From Anaerophaga thermohalophila DSM 12881 (lineage in GTDB: Bacteria; Bacteroidota; Bacteroidia; Bacteroidales; Marinilabiliaceae): DNA of 64,000 bases. Both the position numbers and the translations under genes were made by a program. Location of the stretch: the NCBI RefSeq assembly GCF_000191885.1, contig NZ_AEWI01000014.1:48084-112083 (forward strand), written 5' to 3'. Numbering within the stretch: position 1 is the stretch's first letter; every line of letters starts with the position of its first letter. The notes under the pieces are model-generated. The model was given only the letters and a program-made list of their open reading frames with translations. It was not told the origin of the DNA and did not search any database. Of this stretch, positions 53,725-63,077 are shown piece by piece.

Positions 53725-55281
53725 ATGGCCCAGGAAGACGTGTTTAAGAAATTGGTAGCCCATTGCAAGGAGTATGGTTTTGTGTTTCCTTCCAGTGAGA
53801 TATACGACGGTTTAGGTGCCGTTTACGACTACGGACAGAACGGGGTGGAGCTCAAAAACAACATCAAAAAATACTGGTGGGATTCCATGGTGCTGCTTCA
53901 TGAAAATGTTGTGGGACTCGACTCTGCTATATTTATGCATCCCACTATATGGAAAGCTTCCGGCCATGTCGATGCTTTCAACGATCCGCTTATCGACAAT
54001 AAGGACAGCAAAAAAAGATACAGGGCAGATGTACTGATCGAGGAGCTGATGGCCAAATACGAAGGTAAAATTAATAAAGAGATAGAAAAGGCGCGTAAAA
54101 AATTTGGTGACGATTTTGATGAAGCCAAATTCAGGGAAACCAACCCGCGTGTAAAAGCAAATCAGGCCAGGCTTGACGAAATACACGGAAGATTTGTAAA
54201 AGCCCTCAATGAAAATGATCTTCAGGAGTTGCGTCAGATCATCCTCGATTATGATGTGGCTTGTCCGGTTTCAGGTTCTAAAAACTGGACGGAGGTGCGT
54301 CAGTTTAATTTGATGTTCTCTACCGAAGTGGGGTCTACAGCCGAAGGTGCTTCCAAAATTTATCTTCGTCCCGAAACGGCACAGGGTATTTTTGTCAATT
54401 TCCTGAATGTGCAGAAGACCGGGCGGATGAAACTACCGTTTGGAATTGCCCAGATTGGAAAGGCATTCCGCAACGAAATTGTGGCGCGTCAGTTCATTTT
54501 TCGCATGCGCGAATTTGAGCAGATGGAGATGCAATTTTTTGTCAGGCCGGGCGAGGAAATGGAATGGTTCAACTACTGGAAGCAGGTGCGCATGAAGTGG
54601 CACAAGGCACTTGGAATGGGAGAAGAAAAGTACCGCTTTCACGACCACGATAAGCTGGCGCATTATGCCAATGCTGCTACCGATGTGGAATTTGAAATGC
54701 CGTTTGGCTTTAAGGAAGTAGAGGGCATTCATTCACGTACCGATTTCGATTTGTCGCAGCATCAGAAATACTCGGGCAAGAAGATGCAGTATTACGACCC
54801 GGAACTGAATAAAAGTTATATCCCTTATGTCATCGAAACCTCTATCGGTGTTGACCGGATGTTTCTGAGTATTTTGGCGGGCGCCTATACCGAAGAAGAA
54901 GTCCCTGGCAAGGATGGTCAGCCCGGTGATACACGGGTGGTATTGAAACTTCCGCCCGTACTTGCTCCTGTTAAGCTCGCCGTTTTGCCCCTCGTGCGTA
55001 AAGACGGACTGCCCGAAAAAGCACTCAGGATAGTGGACGAGTTTAAGTTCGATTTTAATTGTCGTTACGAAGAGAAAGATTCCATCGGGAAACGTTATCG
55101 CCGTCAGGATGCCATTGGAACACCTTACTGTATCACCGTGGATCACCAAACACTTGAAGATGACACAGTCACCATCCGCTACCGCGACAGCATGGAACAG
55201 GAACGTGTAAAAATTTCAGACCTTTACGACATTATCACCAACCGGGTGAGCATGAAAGAACTTTTGAAAACGCTTGTTTAA
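53725..55281 (+). CDS. glyS: Glycyl-tRNA synthetase (single-chain, class II)
   Basis: Charges tRNA-Gly. Homodimeric type of 518 residues, as in Bacteroidota and eukaryotes, not the alpha2beta2 form. It shows YGFVFPSSEIYDGLGAVYDY at the start, motif 2 in GKAFRNEIVARQFIFRMREFEQMEMQ, an active-site region IPYVIETSIGVDRM and a C-terminal anticodon-binding domain beginning near PVKLAVLPLVRKDGL. It converges with the deacetylase gene, 20 bp away. Confidence 0.97.
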   Translation: MAQEDVFKKLVAHCKEYGFVFPSSEIYDGLGAVYDYGQNGVELKNNIKKYWWDSMVLLHENVVGLDSAIFMHPTIWKASGHVDAFNDPLIDNKDSKKRYRADVLIEELMAKYEGKINKEIEKARKKFGDDFDEAKFRETNPRVKANQARLDEIHGRFVKALNENDLQELRQIILDYDVACPVSGSKNWTEVRQFNLMFSTEVGSTAEGASKIYLRPETAQGIFVNFLNVQKTGRMKLPFGIAQIGKAFRNEIVARQFIFRMREFEQMEMQFFVRPGEEMEWFNYWKQVRMKWHKALGMGEEKYRFHDHDKLAHYANAATDVEFEMPFGFKEVEGIHSRTDFDLSQHQKYSGKKMQYYDPELNKSYIPYVIETSIGVDRMFLSILAGAYTEEEVPGKDGQPGDTRVVLKLPPVLAPVKLAVLPLVRKDGLPEKALRIVDEFKFDFNCRYEEKDSIGKRYRRQDAIGTPYCITVDHQTLEDDTVTIRYRDSMEQERVKISDLYDIITNRVSMKELLKTLV

Positions 55282-55301
55282 TTTCTTGCCGCCAGGATAC
55301 T

Positions 55302-56684
55302 CTATAGCGCGTTAATTTTTCTGTAAATATCTATGCCCCTCACGGGTTGGGGCTTGTGTTGCATTATTTCTTTAAGTAGATGTTCGTAGAATTCAGTCAC
55401 ACCGGGTATTTCAATATCGCTTAACCGGCAATTGTGCCAAAGCAGACTGAAAATGCCCCCGAATTTTTCAGCTTCTGCTGTATAATGCGCCACGGCTTCC
55501 TGCAATCCTGTAAAGCCCGCTTTCCGGTAGTTTAACACGGAGACTTCCATCATTACAAGAGGAATTTCCCATATTGGCATCATTTTGTCATTTTCAAAAT
55601 CAAAGGGATGAAACGGCCAACAGTAACCGTTCCTGTAACCATCATGTTCGGCAAACGCCAGCGATGTATCATACTTAAAACCTGCCCCCTGCTGGTTTTT
55701 AAATGTCAATGGGATGGAAAAGCGTAGATAGTGCTGACGAATTCCAACCGGCTCGATGCCGGTAACCCGACTGAATTCACTCTTTTGTTGGAGCAGGTTT
55801 TTGGCATCGATAGCCGATCGCATTGTTCCATGAAGTCCTGCTTCAAATCCATCTTCCGAAACTTTTGTAATTAAGTTTTTTATCTTTTTGTAATGGTATT
55901 TGTAAAGTGAATTGTCAAAACGGTCTTCCTGTTTTAAAAAGAAGAAGGTTGAACGAATACCCAGGCGTTTTTCAAGGTTCATCATCCAGTCAAAGTTCCA
56001 CCAGGGGTCTTCTCCTCTGAAAGGATTCAGGTTGTAAAAAACGCCCTGGAAAAATAACCTCGCGGCTTTAATTTTACTGTAATTGACTGGTGCTAAACCA
56101 ATGATTTGTTTAATTTTATAGAGCACATTAAATGGGTGATAAAAAGCCACACGATCAACATCATGACTCAAAAAGAATCCGAAATTATCAAAGAGTTTTC
56201 GACGCCTGATTTTACTGTTGTTCAGTTGTGCGTGTGCTTCCAATCCTTCGAGAATCATCTCGAAATAATAGTTGACAAGGGGGAGATGTACGCAATTCAG
56301 CTTTTTTTGGATTGATAAATTGTAAGGAAATCTTCCGAATTGATCTGTCTCGTTTGCTTCGTATTCTTGCTGTCCGGACAATAAGTAGAATGCCGAAGAA
56401 AGTAAATCGTGGTGAAAAATTACGTTCCCTTTTTGGTCGATCTGAAATACGCTTTCTCTTTTGTGACTCTGTCCAAACAAGACAGGAATTTTTTTGCCTC
56501 TCCATGTGACCATAACCGGCTCAGGTTCTTTTGCTCCGCGCAAACTAAATATCAGTTTCCCTGAAGTGTTTTCAGGAACTGATTCTGATTCTTTCAAAAC
56601 CAGAATATTGTCACGGTCGATTTCGGGAATGTGGTGTCCCAAATGAGTTAAAACATAAGATATTTTGTTTGGAGATAAGAGCAT
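55302..56684 (-). CDS. Polysaccharide deacetylase family protein
   Basis: 460 residues with an N-terminal region of about 150 residues typical of the Bacteroidota variant, then a NodB-like barrel with FFLSHDVDRVAFYHPF (metal-binding Asp-Asp pair) and EAGLHGTMRS (conserved His). A late FSLLWHNCRLSD carries another active-site His. Probable substrate is an N-acetylated surface or extracellular saccharide. It is 3 bp downstream of the AAC(3)-like gene, so acetylation and deacetylation enzymes share a transcript. Confidence 0.85.
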   Translation of the reverse strand: MLLSPNKISYVLTHLGHHIPEIDRDNILVLKESESVPENTSGKLIFSLRGAKEPEPVMVTWRGKKIPVLFGQSHKRESVFQIDQKGNVIFHHDLLSSAFYLLSGQQEYEANETDQFGRFPYNLSIQKKLNCVHLPLVNYYFEMILEGLEAHAQLNNSKIRRRKLFDNFGFFLSHDVDRVAFYHPFNVLYKIKQIIGLAPVNYSKIKAARLFFQGVFYNLNPFRGEDPWWNFDWMMNLEKRLGIRSTFFFLKQEDRFDNSLYKYHYKKIKNLITKVSEDGFEAGLHGTMRSAIDAKNLLQQKSEFSRVTGIEPVGIRQHYLRFSIPLTFKNQQGAGFKYDTSLAFAEHDGYRNGYCWPFHPFDFENDKMMPIWEIPLVMMEVSVLNYRKAGFTGLQEAVAHYTAEAEKFGGIFSLLWHNCRLSDIEIPGVTEFYEHLLKEIMQHKPQPVRGIDIYRKINAL

Positions 56685-56687
56685 GTT

Positions 56688-57539
56688 TCAGTGTAGTTTA
56701 TCTTTTAATATTTTGATTGCAGAGTGCCATTTAACGGAGAGCCAACTTCCTTTGGAATGAGCCCAGTGAAGTCTGCAATCTTTACATGTTGGATCGTCAC
56801 AGAAAAAGAAATCGGGGTTTTCTTTCATAATTTCAGTGTCAATTTTCAGTGTTTGGTCCATCGGTGTAACATGGCAGATTGCATTTCCTATTTTCCCTTC
56901 AGTTACGATTCCTGCGTTTTGATAGAAAGGATGAAATTTTTTGTACCCTCTGGTGCATCCGCCCTGCCAGTTAACTTTGCATAATTGGATATTGCCATTT
57001 TCATCAATAAAATTTATGCCTTTTTTCTCGGGCTTTTTAATCAGGCCTGCATTTTTTTGAGCAACATGGATGGTTGTACCCCAATTCACATTTTTCCCTA
57101 CAGAAATATTTAATGCACCCCTTGCAGCCAAATCCTCCAAAACAGCATCTGCATAACTTTTATATGTGTGATTATCGATAATATTGTGTGCCAGCTTGCC
57201 TATTGCAACGAATTTCCGAACCGGATGCTGACTCCTGACCATTCCTGGGTGTTGAATCATTGCATTTACTACAGCTCCTGTATTTGCCGGACTTTTTTCG
57301 TTACTTATTTTCTTAGCATTTGTCTCACTTAGGGGTAAGGGGTAAGTATCAACAATACCATCGCCCACAATTGTTCCACCGGGACCTACAACATCAAGGA
57401 ATGCATCAACAAGGGTAGAAGCTCCTCCATCAATCCAGCCAATGGATTTCAATGAAATCTTCAAGTGAAGCAAGCTTCCCTGTTCAATTCCAAGTTTTTT
57501 TATGTCTTCAATTAACTGTTCTTTAGTAAAACCTTTCAT
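56688..57539 (-). CDS. AAC(3) family N-acetyltransferase
   Basis: 283 residues of the aminoglycoside 3-N-acetyltransferase fold: SLKSIGWIDGGASTLVDAFL and VVGPGGTIVGDGIVDTYP match the acetyl-CoA region, RSQHPVRKFVAIGKLA matches RSxHP of the family. Near the C-terminus a cysteine cluster FFFCDDPTCKDCRLHW is unlike the resistance enzymes and could bind metal. Its neighbour is a polysaccharide deacetylase, so a sugar substrate is more likely than an antibiotic. No resistance is claimed. Confidence 0.8.
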   Translation of the reverse strand: MKGFTKEQLIEDIKKLGIEQGSLLHLKISLKSIGWIDGGASTLVDAFLDVVGPGGTIVGDGIVDTYPLPLSETNAKKISNEKSPANTGAVVNAMIQHPGMVRSQHPVRKFVAIGKLAHNIIDNHTYKSYADAVLEDLAARGALNISVGKNVNWGTTIHVAQKNAGLIKKPEKKGINFIDENGNIQLCKVNWQGGCTRGYKKFHPFYQNAGIVTEGKIGNAICHVTPMDQTLKIDTEIMKENPDFFFCDDPTCKDCRLHWAHSKGSWLSVKWHSAIKILKDKLH

Positions 57540-57656
57540 CCTACTGTTTGATTCAGTGTCTGTTAATAAAGTGCCATTTACGGTGTTATACTTGTTCGAA
57601 GATTACTCATTTACGATAAGTAAACTCCGTATTTTCGGACTTTGTAGCTTTTAGTA

Positions 57657-57761
57657 AATGAAACGAGCATGGCAAAGTTTGCCACAAAATAAGAATATGT
57701 ATAAGTTCTTGCATGCGAGTTCCATCCGACCTTAATAAATAAATTATATACTGATGAAACT
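57657..57761 (+). repeat. Modular repeat, outer-module copy
   Basis: ATGAAACGAGCATGGCAAAG, then ATGTATAAGTTCTTGCATGC, then TTATATACTGATGAAAC. The last ATG opens a frame of only five codons, so here no gene uses it. Confidence 0.65.
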
Positions 57762-57878
57762 TTCTGGATAGACACATAATTTGGTACACCTTTTCTTTCC
57801 TTTATAGACGGTCACTGTTTAAAAATCACACGTTTAGTTGAATTCTAAAATTCAAATGTGCAACAAAAAGTCAAAAAT

Positions 57879-57920
57879 AACAATGAGTTTGGTAACAAAG
57901 ATGCTTTTTAGACTGCACTC
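57879..57920 (+). repeat. MITE type A, right half
   Basis: AACAATGAGTTTGGTAACAA then AGATGCTTTTTAGACTGCACTC. The terminus is well preserved; the left end is missing. Confidence 0.6.
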
Positions 57921-58170
57921 ATTCTTATGTTCTGGCTTTTGATAGCAATAGTCAATTTGACGAGTGTACTTTTAGGTTGAATGGATACTGAAAGGCTTCA
58001 GCCTATTCTTCTTATCGACAGACGTGGGCAGTCGTGGTGAAAAATTTGTATGGATGAACTTATATCTACTGTCACTTTTTGGACGTTAATATTATTTAAC
58101 CTCGTACATAAAATTGAATAGTCATTTCATCTAACTTTGTACCACGGTTCTAATTCTAATATCTGATTCA

Positions 58171-59757
58171 ATGGAAGTTTTTACAACGGAGTATTTTGGC
58201 CTTTTCGTCATCATTTGCCTGGGTTTCATCCTGGGAAGCATCAAAATAAAAGGTATTTCTCTCGATATCTCTGCCATTATTTTTGTTGCCCTTATATTCG
58301 GGCACTATGGGATGACAATGCCGCCGATTATCGGAAAGCTCGGGCTTGTTCTTTTTATTTATACCATTGGTATGCAGGCGGGTCCGGGATTTTTTGAATC
58401 GTTCCGGAAGCAGGGACGGAATCTTGCCATTTTGGCTACCATAATTGTCGGGTCGGCGGCTATTATTACATTGATTGCGTTTAAGTGGACAGGTATTGAG
58501 ACACCGGTTGCCATCGGACTTCTTTCCGGAGCACTTACAAGTACACCGGGACTCGCAGCCGCCATTGATGCCACGGGTTCGTCTCTCGTTTCCATTGGTT
58601 ATGGAATTGCTTATCCGTTTGGTGTTATCGGTGTTATTTTATTTGTCAGGCTTTATCCTAAGCTTATTAAAGCAGATTTAAAGAAGGCCGAAAAGGAATT
58701 TGAGAAGCTGAACGAATCGGGATATCCCGAGATAAAAAGTAAAACTTTCAGGGTTGAAAATGAAAATGTTATCGGTAAATCGATATCCGAACTGAAGATA
58801 AGGTCAATGACCAAGGCGGTTATTTCAAGAATCATGCATGAAGGCGATGCAGTGGTTCCTTCTCCCGAAACTGTTCTTTTAAAAGGAGATCTCGTAAAGG
58901 CTGTGGGTACCGACGAAGCACTCAGTAAATTCCGGTTATTAATTGGAAATGAAACCGACGCGGAGATTCCGCTTCATAAATCCTATGAGGTTCAGTCGAT
59001 TCTGGTTACCAATAAAGAAGCGGTTAACCAGCCATTGGGAACTTTCAACCTGTGGAGCAACTATCAGGCTACAGTGACACGGCTCAGGCGCAGCGGCATT
59101 GACATTACACCCTCACCATCCATGCGGCTTCACATGGGCGATAAGTTGACGGTTGCCTGCAGCCGGGAAAACATGAAACAGGTGGTTCGTATCTTTGGGA
59201 ATGACGACAAAAAGCTTTCCGATACCGATTTTTTCCCTGTTGCAGCCGGGATTGTGCTTGGGATTTTGCTCGGTGAACTATCGCTTTCGTTTGGTGGTGG
59301 TATGTCTTTTAACCTGGGGCTCACCGGTGGAATACTGGTTGTGGCCATGATTTTGAGCCGTATTGGACGCACCGGCCCTGTAATCTGGAGTATGTCGGGT
59401 GCCGCGACTCAATTACTGCGACAAATAGGCCTTATGTTTTTCCTTGTTGAGGTTGGTACCAAGGCCGGAGCACAACTTGTTGACACCTATGCGGAATATG
59501 GGTCTCAGCTTTTCGTGATAGGAGGCGTTATTACTTTAGTTCCTATGATACTGGCTGTTGTAGCATCTCATTTTATGAAAAACATGAATATACTGACTTT
59601 GCTTGGCGGCCTTACGGGGTCCATGACCAGTACGCCCGGCCTGGCTGCTGTGGATTCAATGACCGATACCAACGCGCCTGCCATTGCTTACGCTACGGTT
59701 TATCCTGTGGCAATGGTGTTGCTCATTATTTTTATCCAGTTGCTTGCATTGTTTTAG
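58171..59757 (+). CDS. AspT/YidE/YbjL-type transporter with RCK_C domains
   Basis: 528 residues. Two membrane halves, each with the same conserved motif: GALTSTPGLAAA in the first and GSMTSTPGLAAV in the second, a hallmark of the aspartate-alanine exchanger family. The central soluble region (about 190-350) contains two TrkA-C/RCK_C-like domains (ENVIGKSISELKIR, EAVNQPLGTFNLWS). It probably exchanges small carboxylates or amino acids; the substrate is unknown. It stands alone. Confidence 0.9.
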   Translation: MEVFTTEYFGLFVIICLGFILGSIKIKGISLDISAIIFVALIFGHYGMTMPPIIGKLGLVLFIYTIGMQAGPGFFESFRKQGRNLAILATIIVGSAAIITLIAFKWTGIETPVAIGLLSGALTSTPGLAAAIDATGSSLVSIGYGIAYPFGVIGVILFVRLYPKLIKADLKKAEKEFEKLNESGYPEIKSKTFRVENENVIGKSISELKIRSMTKAVISRIMHEGDAVVPSPETVLLKGDLVKAVGTDEALSKFRLLIGNETDAEIPLHKSYEVQSILVTNKEAVNQPLGTFNLWSNYQATVTRLRRSGIDITPSPSMRLHMGDKLTVACSRENMKQVVRIFGNDDKKLSDTDFFPVAAGIVLGILLGELSLSFGGGMSFNLGLTGGILVVAMILSRIGRTGPVIWSMSGAATQLLRQIGLMFFLVEVGTKAGAQLVDTYAEYGSQLFVIGGVITLVPMILAVVASHFMKNMNILTLLGGLTGSMTSTPGLAAVDSMTDTNAPAIAYATVYPVAMVLLIIFIQLLALF

Positions 59758-59769
59758 GAATCCAAAACG

Positions 59770-59859
59770 AGGATATGTATAAGTTCTTGCATGCGGGATT
59801 TCTCCGATAAACGGGGGCAGGCTATTCGGCCAATACATTAGATTAATTTTATATTAATG
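59770..59859 (+). repeat. Modular repeat running into the pbpC start codon
   Basis: GATATGTATAAGTTCTTGCA, then CAGGCTATTCGGCCAATACA, then TTAGATTAATTTTATATTAATG. The final ATG (59857) is the pbpC start codon. Confidence 0.68.
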
Positions 59860-62220
59860 CAATTTTCGCCACGAAAATTATCAGGCATAATATTATCCCG
59901 AAGAATGTTTCGTTTTCTTCTCGCAGGGATGATGGTGTTTGGGTTATTTCTTCTCGTTCCCGTTCCACGTTTTTCTTCATCTCTTTGTACCGTTGTTATG
60001 GCAGGTGACGGTTCACTTCTGGGGGCTCATATAGCAGATGACGCGCAGTGGCGATTCCCGGCACCCCGGCAACTTCCGGAAAAGTATAAAACATGCCTTC
60101 TCCTTTTTGAAGATGAATATTTCTATTTTCATCCAGGCATCAATCCTGCATCCATTTTGAGGGCAATGAAGCAAAACATCAGAGCAGGAAAGATTGTTAG
60201 CGGGGGCAGTACCATCACTATGCAGGTGGCCCGCATGTCTGGAAATGCACCCCGCACCGTGCAGAACAAGCTTTGGGAAATGATCCGGGCTTTGCGCCTG
60301 GAAGTGGCTAAAACAAAAGAAGAAATATTACTGATGTATGCTGCCAATGCGCCCTTCGGTGGCAATGTAGTGGGGTTAGAAACGGCAGCCTGGCAGTATT
60401 TTGAGCGACCTCCCGACCATTTGACATGGGCCGAAGCTGCCTTACTTGCTGCTTTACCCAACTCACCGGGGATGCTTCGTCCCGGATTGAATCAGGATAG
60501 ACTAAAAGAAAAGCGGGACCGGTTGCTTCAAAAACTATTCGAAAAGGGACATATTGACACCACTGAACTACGATTGTCCATTGCCGAGCCTTTACCCGGT
60601 GGACGGCGTGAGCTACCCGGCGATGCTCCTCATCTGATCGACTATTTTCTGAAAACCAGACCCGGGCACAGAATCGTAACCACTATAGACAATGATCTGC
60701 AACGAAGGGCTTCCAGGGCCCTTCAGCGGCATTCAGAAAGATTGGCGGCCAATCATATTCGTCATGCCGGAGCTTTAATCGCCGACGTGGAAACAGGCTA
60801 CGTTTTGGCTTATGTTGGAAACAGCCGGCCGGGGGAAAAAAAGGCAGGACATTCGGTGGATATGGTGAGAGCAGACAGAAGCTCTGGTAGTATTTTGAAG
60901 CCTTTCCTTTATATTGCAGCGCTTCAGGACGGATTAATTCTTCCGGAAACGCTTTTGCCCGATGTACCGACTCAGTATGGCAGCTATGCTCCAAAGAATT
61001 TTTATCCCCGCTTCGACGGAGCAGTGCCTGCAAACGACGCCCTTTCCCGATCCCTTAATGTGCCTTTTGTCAGACTCCTTAAGCAGTATGGCGGAGACAG
61101 GTTCCTGAAGAAAATGTCCGATGCAGGAATTTCCTCTTTGAACAAAAGTTTTGATCACTACGGATTGAGCCTGATTTTAGGTGGCGGAGAAGTAAACCTT
61201 TGGGAACTGGCCTGCAGCTATGCTTCTCTGGGAAGAACCTTACGGCATTATACAGAAGAAGGCAGCCGTTACCGGACAAACGATTTTCATTCATTGTTTC
61301 TTGAAATTCCGAATAAGAAGGAAGTCACTTATACCGATTATCCGCCTGTGTTTTCTGCCGGGGGCATCTGGTGGGCATTTGAAGCGATGAGAAGTCTCGC
61401 CAGGCCACCTGAAGAGTCAGGCTGGGAGAACTTTACTTCCGGACAGAACATTGCCTGGAAAACAGGGACCAGTTTTGGTTTTCGTGATGCCTGGAGTTTG
61501 GGGATTAATGGTCGGTACGTTGTTGCTGTTTGGGTTGGGAATGCTTCCGGAGAAGGAAGAGCCGGTCTTTTGGGTGGAACCACTGCCGGACCACTGATGT
61601 TTCAACTTTTTGATCTCTTACCTCAAGGGGAATGGTTCGGGACGCCATACGACGACATGACCGAAGCTCTGATTTGCAGTAGTTCCGGATACCTGGCGGG
61701 TACTTTTTGTCCCGATCCCGATACTTTACTCATCCCCAACAGCGTTAAAGCACCACCTGTTTGTCCCTGGCACAGGCTGGTGCATCTGACACCCGACCGT
61801 CACTTTCGGACCCGGATTTCGTGCGAATCAGACGGAGAGATTATTACTGAGCCATGGTTTGTGCTTCCCCCGGTTATGGGTTGGTATTATAGTCGGCGAA
61901 ATGCTGATTATCGTTTTCTACCGCCCAAAAAACCAGGCTGTTTTGATGAAGAAAACAACCCGATGGAATTCATCTATCCGAATCCCGGGGCAGTGGTTAT
62001 CCGCCCCGTCGACCTGGACGGAGAGAAACAGGATATTATCTTTAAAGCGGTGCATGCCAATGCCAGAGCTTCTGTCTTCTGGCATCTGGATAATAAGTAC
62101 CTTGGGCGGACAAGTGCACCGCACGAAATAGTGTGCGCCCCCGATCCCGGAAAACATGTTTTGACCATTGTTGACAACGAAGGGAATCGTTTGAAGAGGA
62201 TGTTTAAAGTTATCGAGTAA
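59857..62220 (+). CDS. pbpC: Penicillin-binding protein 1C
   Basis: Bifunctional peptidoglycan synthase of 787 residues. After a membrane anchor (FLLAGMMVFGLFLLVPV) comes a glycosyltransferase domain with LFEDEYFYFHPG and SGGSTITMQVARM, then a transpeptidase with SGSILKPF as the SxxK box and KTGTSFG as the KTG box. A C-terminal BiPBP_C domain follows. The alpha-2-macroglobulin gene often paired with pbpC is not adjacent. The start codon lies in a repeat copy. Confidence 0.93.
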   Translation: MQFSPRKLSGIILSRRMFRFLLAGMMVFGLFLLVPVPRFSSSLCTVVMAGDGSLLGAHIADDAQWRFPAPRQLPEKYKTCLLLFEDEYFYFHPGINPASILRAMKQNIRAGKIVSGGSTITMQVARMSGNAPRTVQNKLWEMIRALRLEVAKTKEEILLMYAANAPFGGNVVGLETAAWQYFERPPDHLTWAEAALLAALPNSPGMLRPGLNQDRLKEKRDRLLQKLFEKGHIDTTELRLSIAEPLPGGRRELPGDAPHLIDYFLKTRPGHRIVTTIDNDLQRRASRALQRHSERLAANHIRHAGALIADVETGYVLAYVGNSRPGEKKAGHSVDMVRADRSSGSILKPFLYIAALQDGLILPETLLPDVPTQYGSYAPKNFYPRFDGAVPANDALSRSLNVPFVRLLKQYGGDRFLKKMSDAGISSLNKSFDHYGLSLILGGGEVNLWELACSYASLGRTLRHYTEEGSRYRTNDFHSLFLEIPNKKEVTYTDYPPVFSAGGIWWAFEAMRSLARPPEESGWENFTSGQNIAWKTGTSFGFRDAWSLGINGRYVVAVWVGNASGEGRAGLLGGTTAGPLMFQLFDLLPQGEWFGTPYDDMTEALICSSSGYLAGTFCPDPDTLLIPNSVKAPPVCPWHRLVHLTPDRHFRTRISCESDGEIITEPWFVLPPVMGWYYSRRNADYRFLPPKKPGCFDEENNPMEFIYPNPGAVVIRPVDLDGEKQDIIFKAVHANARASVFWHLDNKYLGRTSAPHEIVCAPDPGKHVLTIVDNEGNRLKRMFKVIE

Positions 62221-62439
62221 GGATTATTTAAAAAATATAAATAACTTTGGCTTTTGTTTGAACCTGTGTTATCTTTGCGATGTTAATTTCAGTAGTTTTG
62301 CTTCACAAAGAAAACATCTCAAATTTTCTCAAAATGCTTTTGAATTTGAATCCGGGTTCCTTTGTTGAGCGGGAAAATATTTTCCCGGTTGATAGGTTGC
62401 CGGACATTTAATTATCAACTTACTAAATGGATATGTATT

Positions 62440-62688
62440 ATGGCTTTACTAATTAATGAGGATTGTATTTCATGCGGCGTATGCGAAGCTGAATGTCCCA
62501 ACGATGCCATATCGGAAGGCGACAGCATTTTTGTGATCGATCCTGACCGTTGTACAGAGTGTGTCGGGTTTCATGATGAACCTCAATGCATTGATGTATG
62601 CCCTGTAGAATGTATTGTTCCTGATCCTGAGCACGAGGAGACAAAGGATCAGTTATTGGAGAAGAAGAAAAAACTGCATGGGGAGTGA
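62440..62688 (+). CDS. Two-cluster 4Fe-4S ferredoxin, YfhL-like
   Basis: 82 residues from ATG 62440. The first cluster motif is CISCGVCEAECP; the second, CTECVGFHDEPQCIDVCP, has eight residues between the second and third cysteines, the spacing of Alvin/YfhL-type ferredoxins with one very negative cluster. Partner enzymes are not apparent. A hairpin terminator lies 58 bp downstream. Confidence 0.93.
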   Translation: MALLINEDCISCGVCEAECPNDAISEGDSIFVIDPDRCTECVGFHDEPQCIDVCPVECIVPDPEHEETKDQLLEKKKKLHGE

Positions 62689-62746
62689 AATAGCCGGGTT
62701 TAATCCCGTAAACTGATTGTAAAATTTGCCTTTGTGGCTGAAGGTT

Positions 62747-62773
62747 GGGGGTTCCGTTATTGGGACCCCCTTT
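62747..62773 (+). terminator. Rho-independent terminator after ferredoxin
   Basis: GGGGGTTCC pairs with GGGACCCCC (one G-T pair) across a six-base loop, followed by TTT. Confidence 0.7.
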
Positions 62774-62867
62774 CAGTATCCCGCCGGTGAGATTTGAATT
62801 TATGCGGCTGGTGCGGATTTAAAATCCACCTAACTCATTTTGCACTTGTCCATCCAAGACTTGTCAT

Positions 62868-62972
62868 CCTTATAAAATTTATTTTTAAAGTTGGATGAAA
62901 TTCGCATGCAATAACTTATACTTGTTCTTTTGTAACAAACCTTGTCATGCTCGTTTCATCCTAATAAAAAAC
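62868..62972 (-). repeat. Modular repeat, inverted copy
   Basis: Reverse complement of GATGAAACGAGCATGACAAG, GTTACAAAAGAACAAGTATA and TGCATGCGAATTTCATCC blocks. Decayed at one end. Confidence 0.6.
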
Positions 62973-63077
62973 TCTTGACTTGCAATAAAAACCAATTATT
63001 ATGCTGTATTCTGTATATCTGCTATCCGGTTTTTTGCGTTTCATGTCACAGAAATTTTTTTTGAAGGGGTAGTGGAA

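Larger units (their letters stand above)
57540..58170. other. Gap between AAC(3)-like and AspT/YidE-like genes
   Basis: 631 bp with a modular-repeat copy (57657-57761) and a MITE right half (57879-57920). The rest, including the 250 bp before the transporter gene, is without recognised features. Confidence 0.5.
62689..63077. other. Gap between ferredoxin and NYN gene
   Basis: 389 bp with the terminator and an inverted modular-repeat copy (62868-62972); the rest shows nothing. Confidence 0.5.

Noticed and set aside
56688..57539. AAC(3)-like gene as an antibiotic resistance gene
   Set aside because: Family membership alone does not show aminoglycoside use; the C-terminus differs and the neighbour is a polysaccharide deacetylase.
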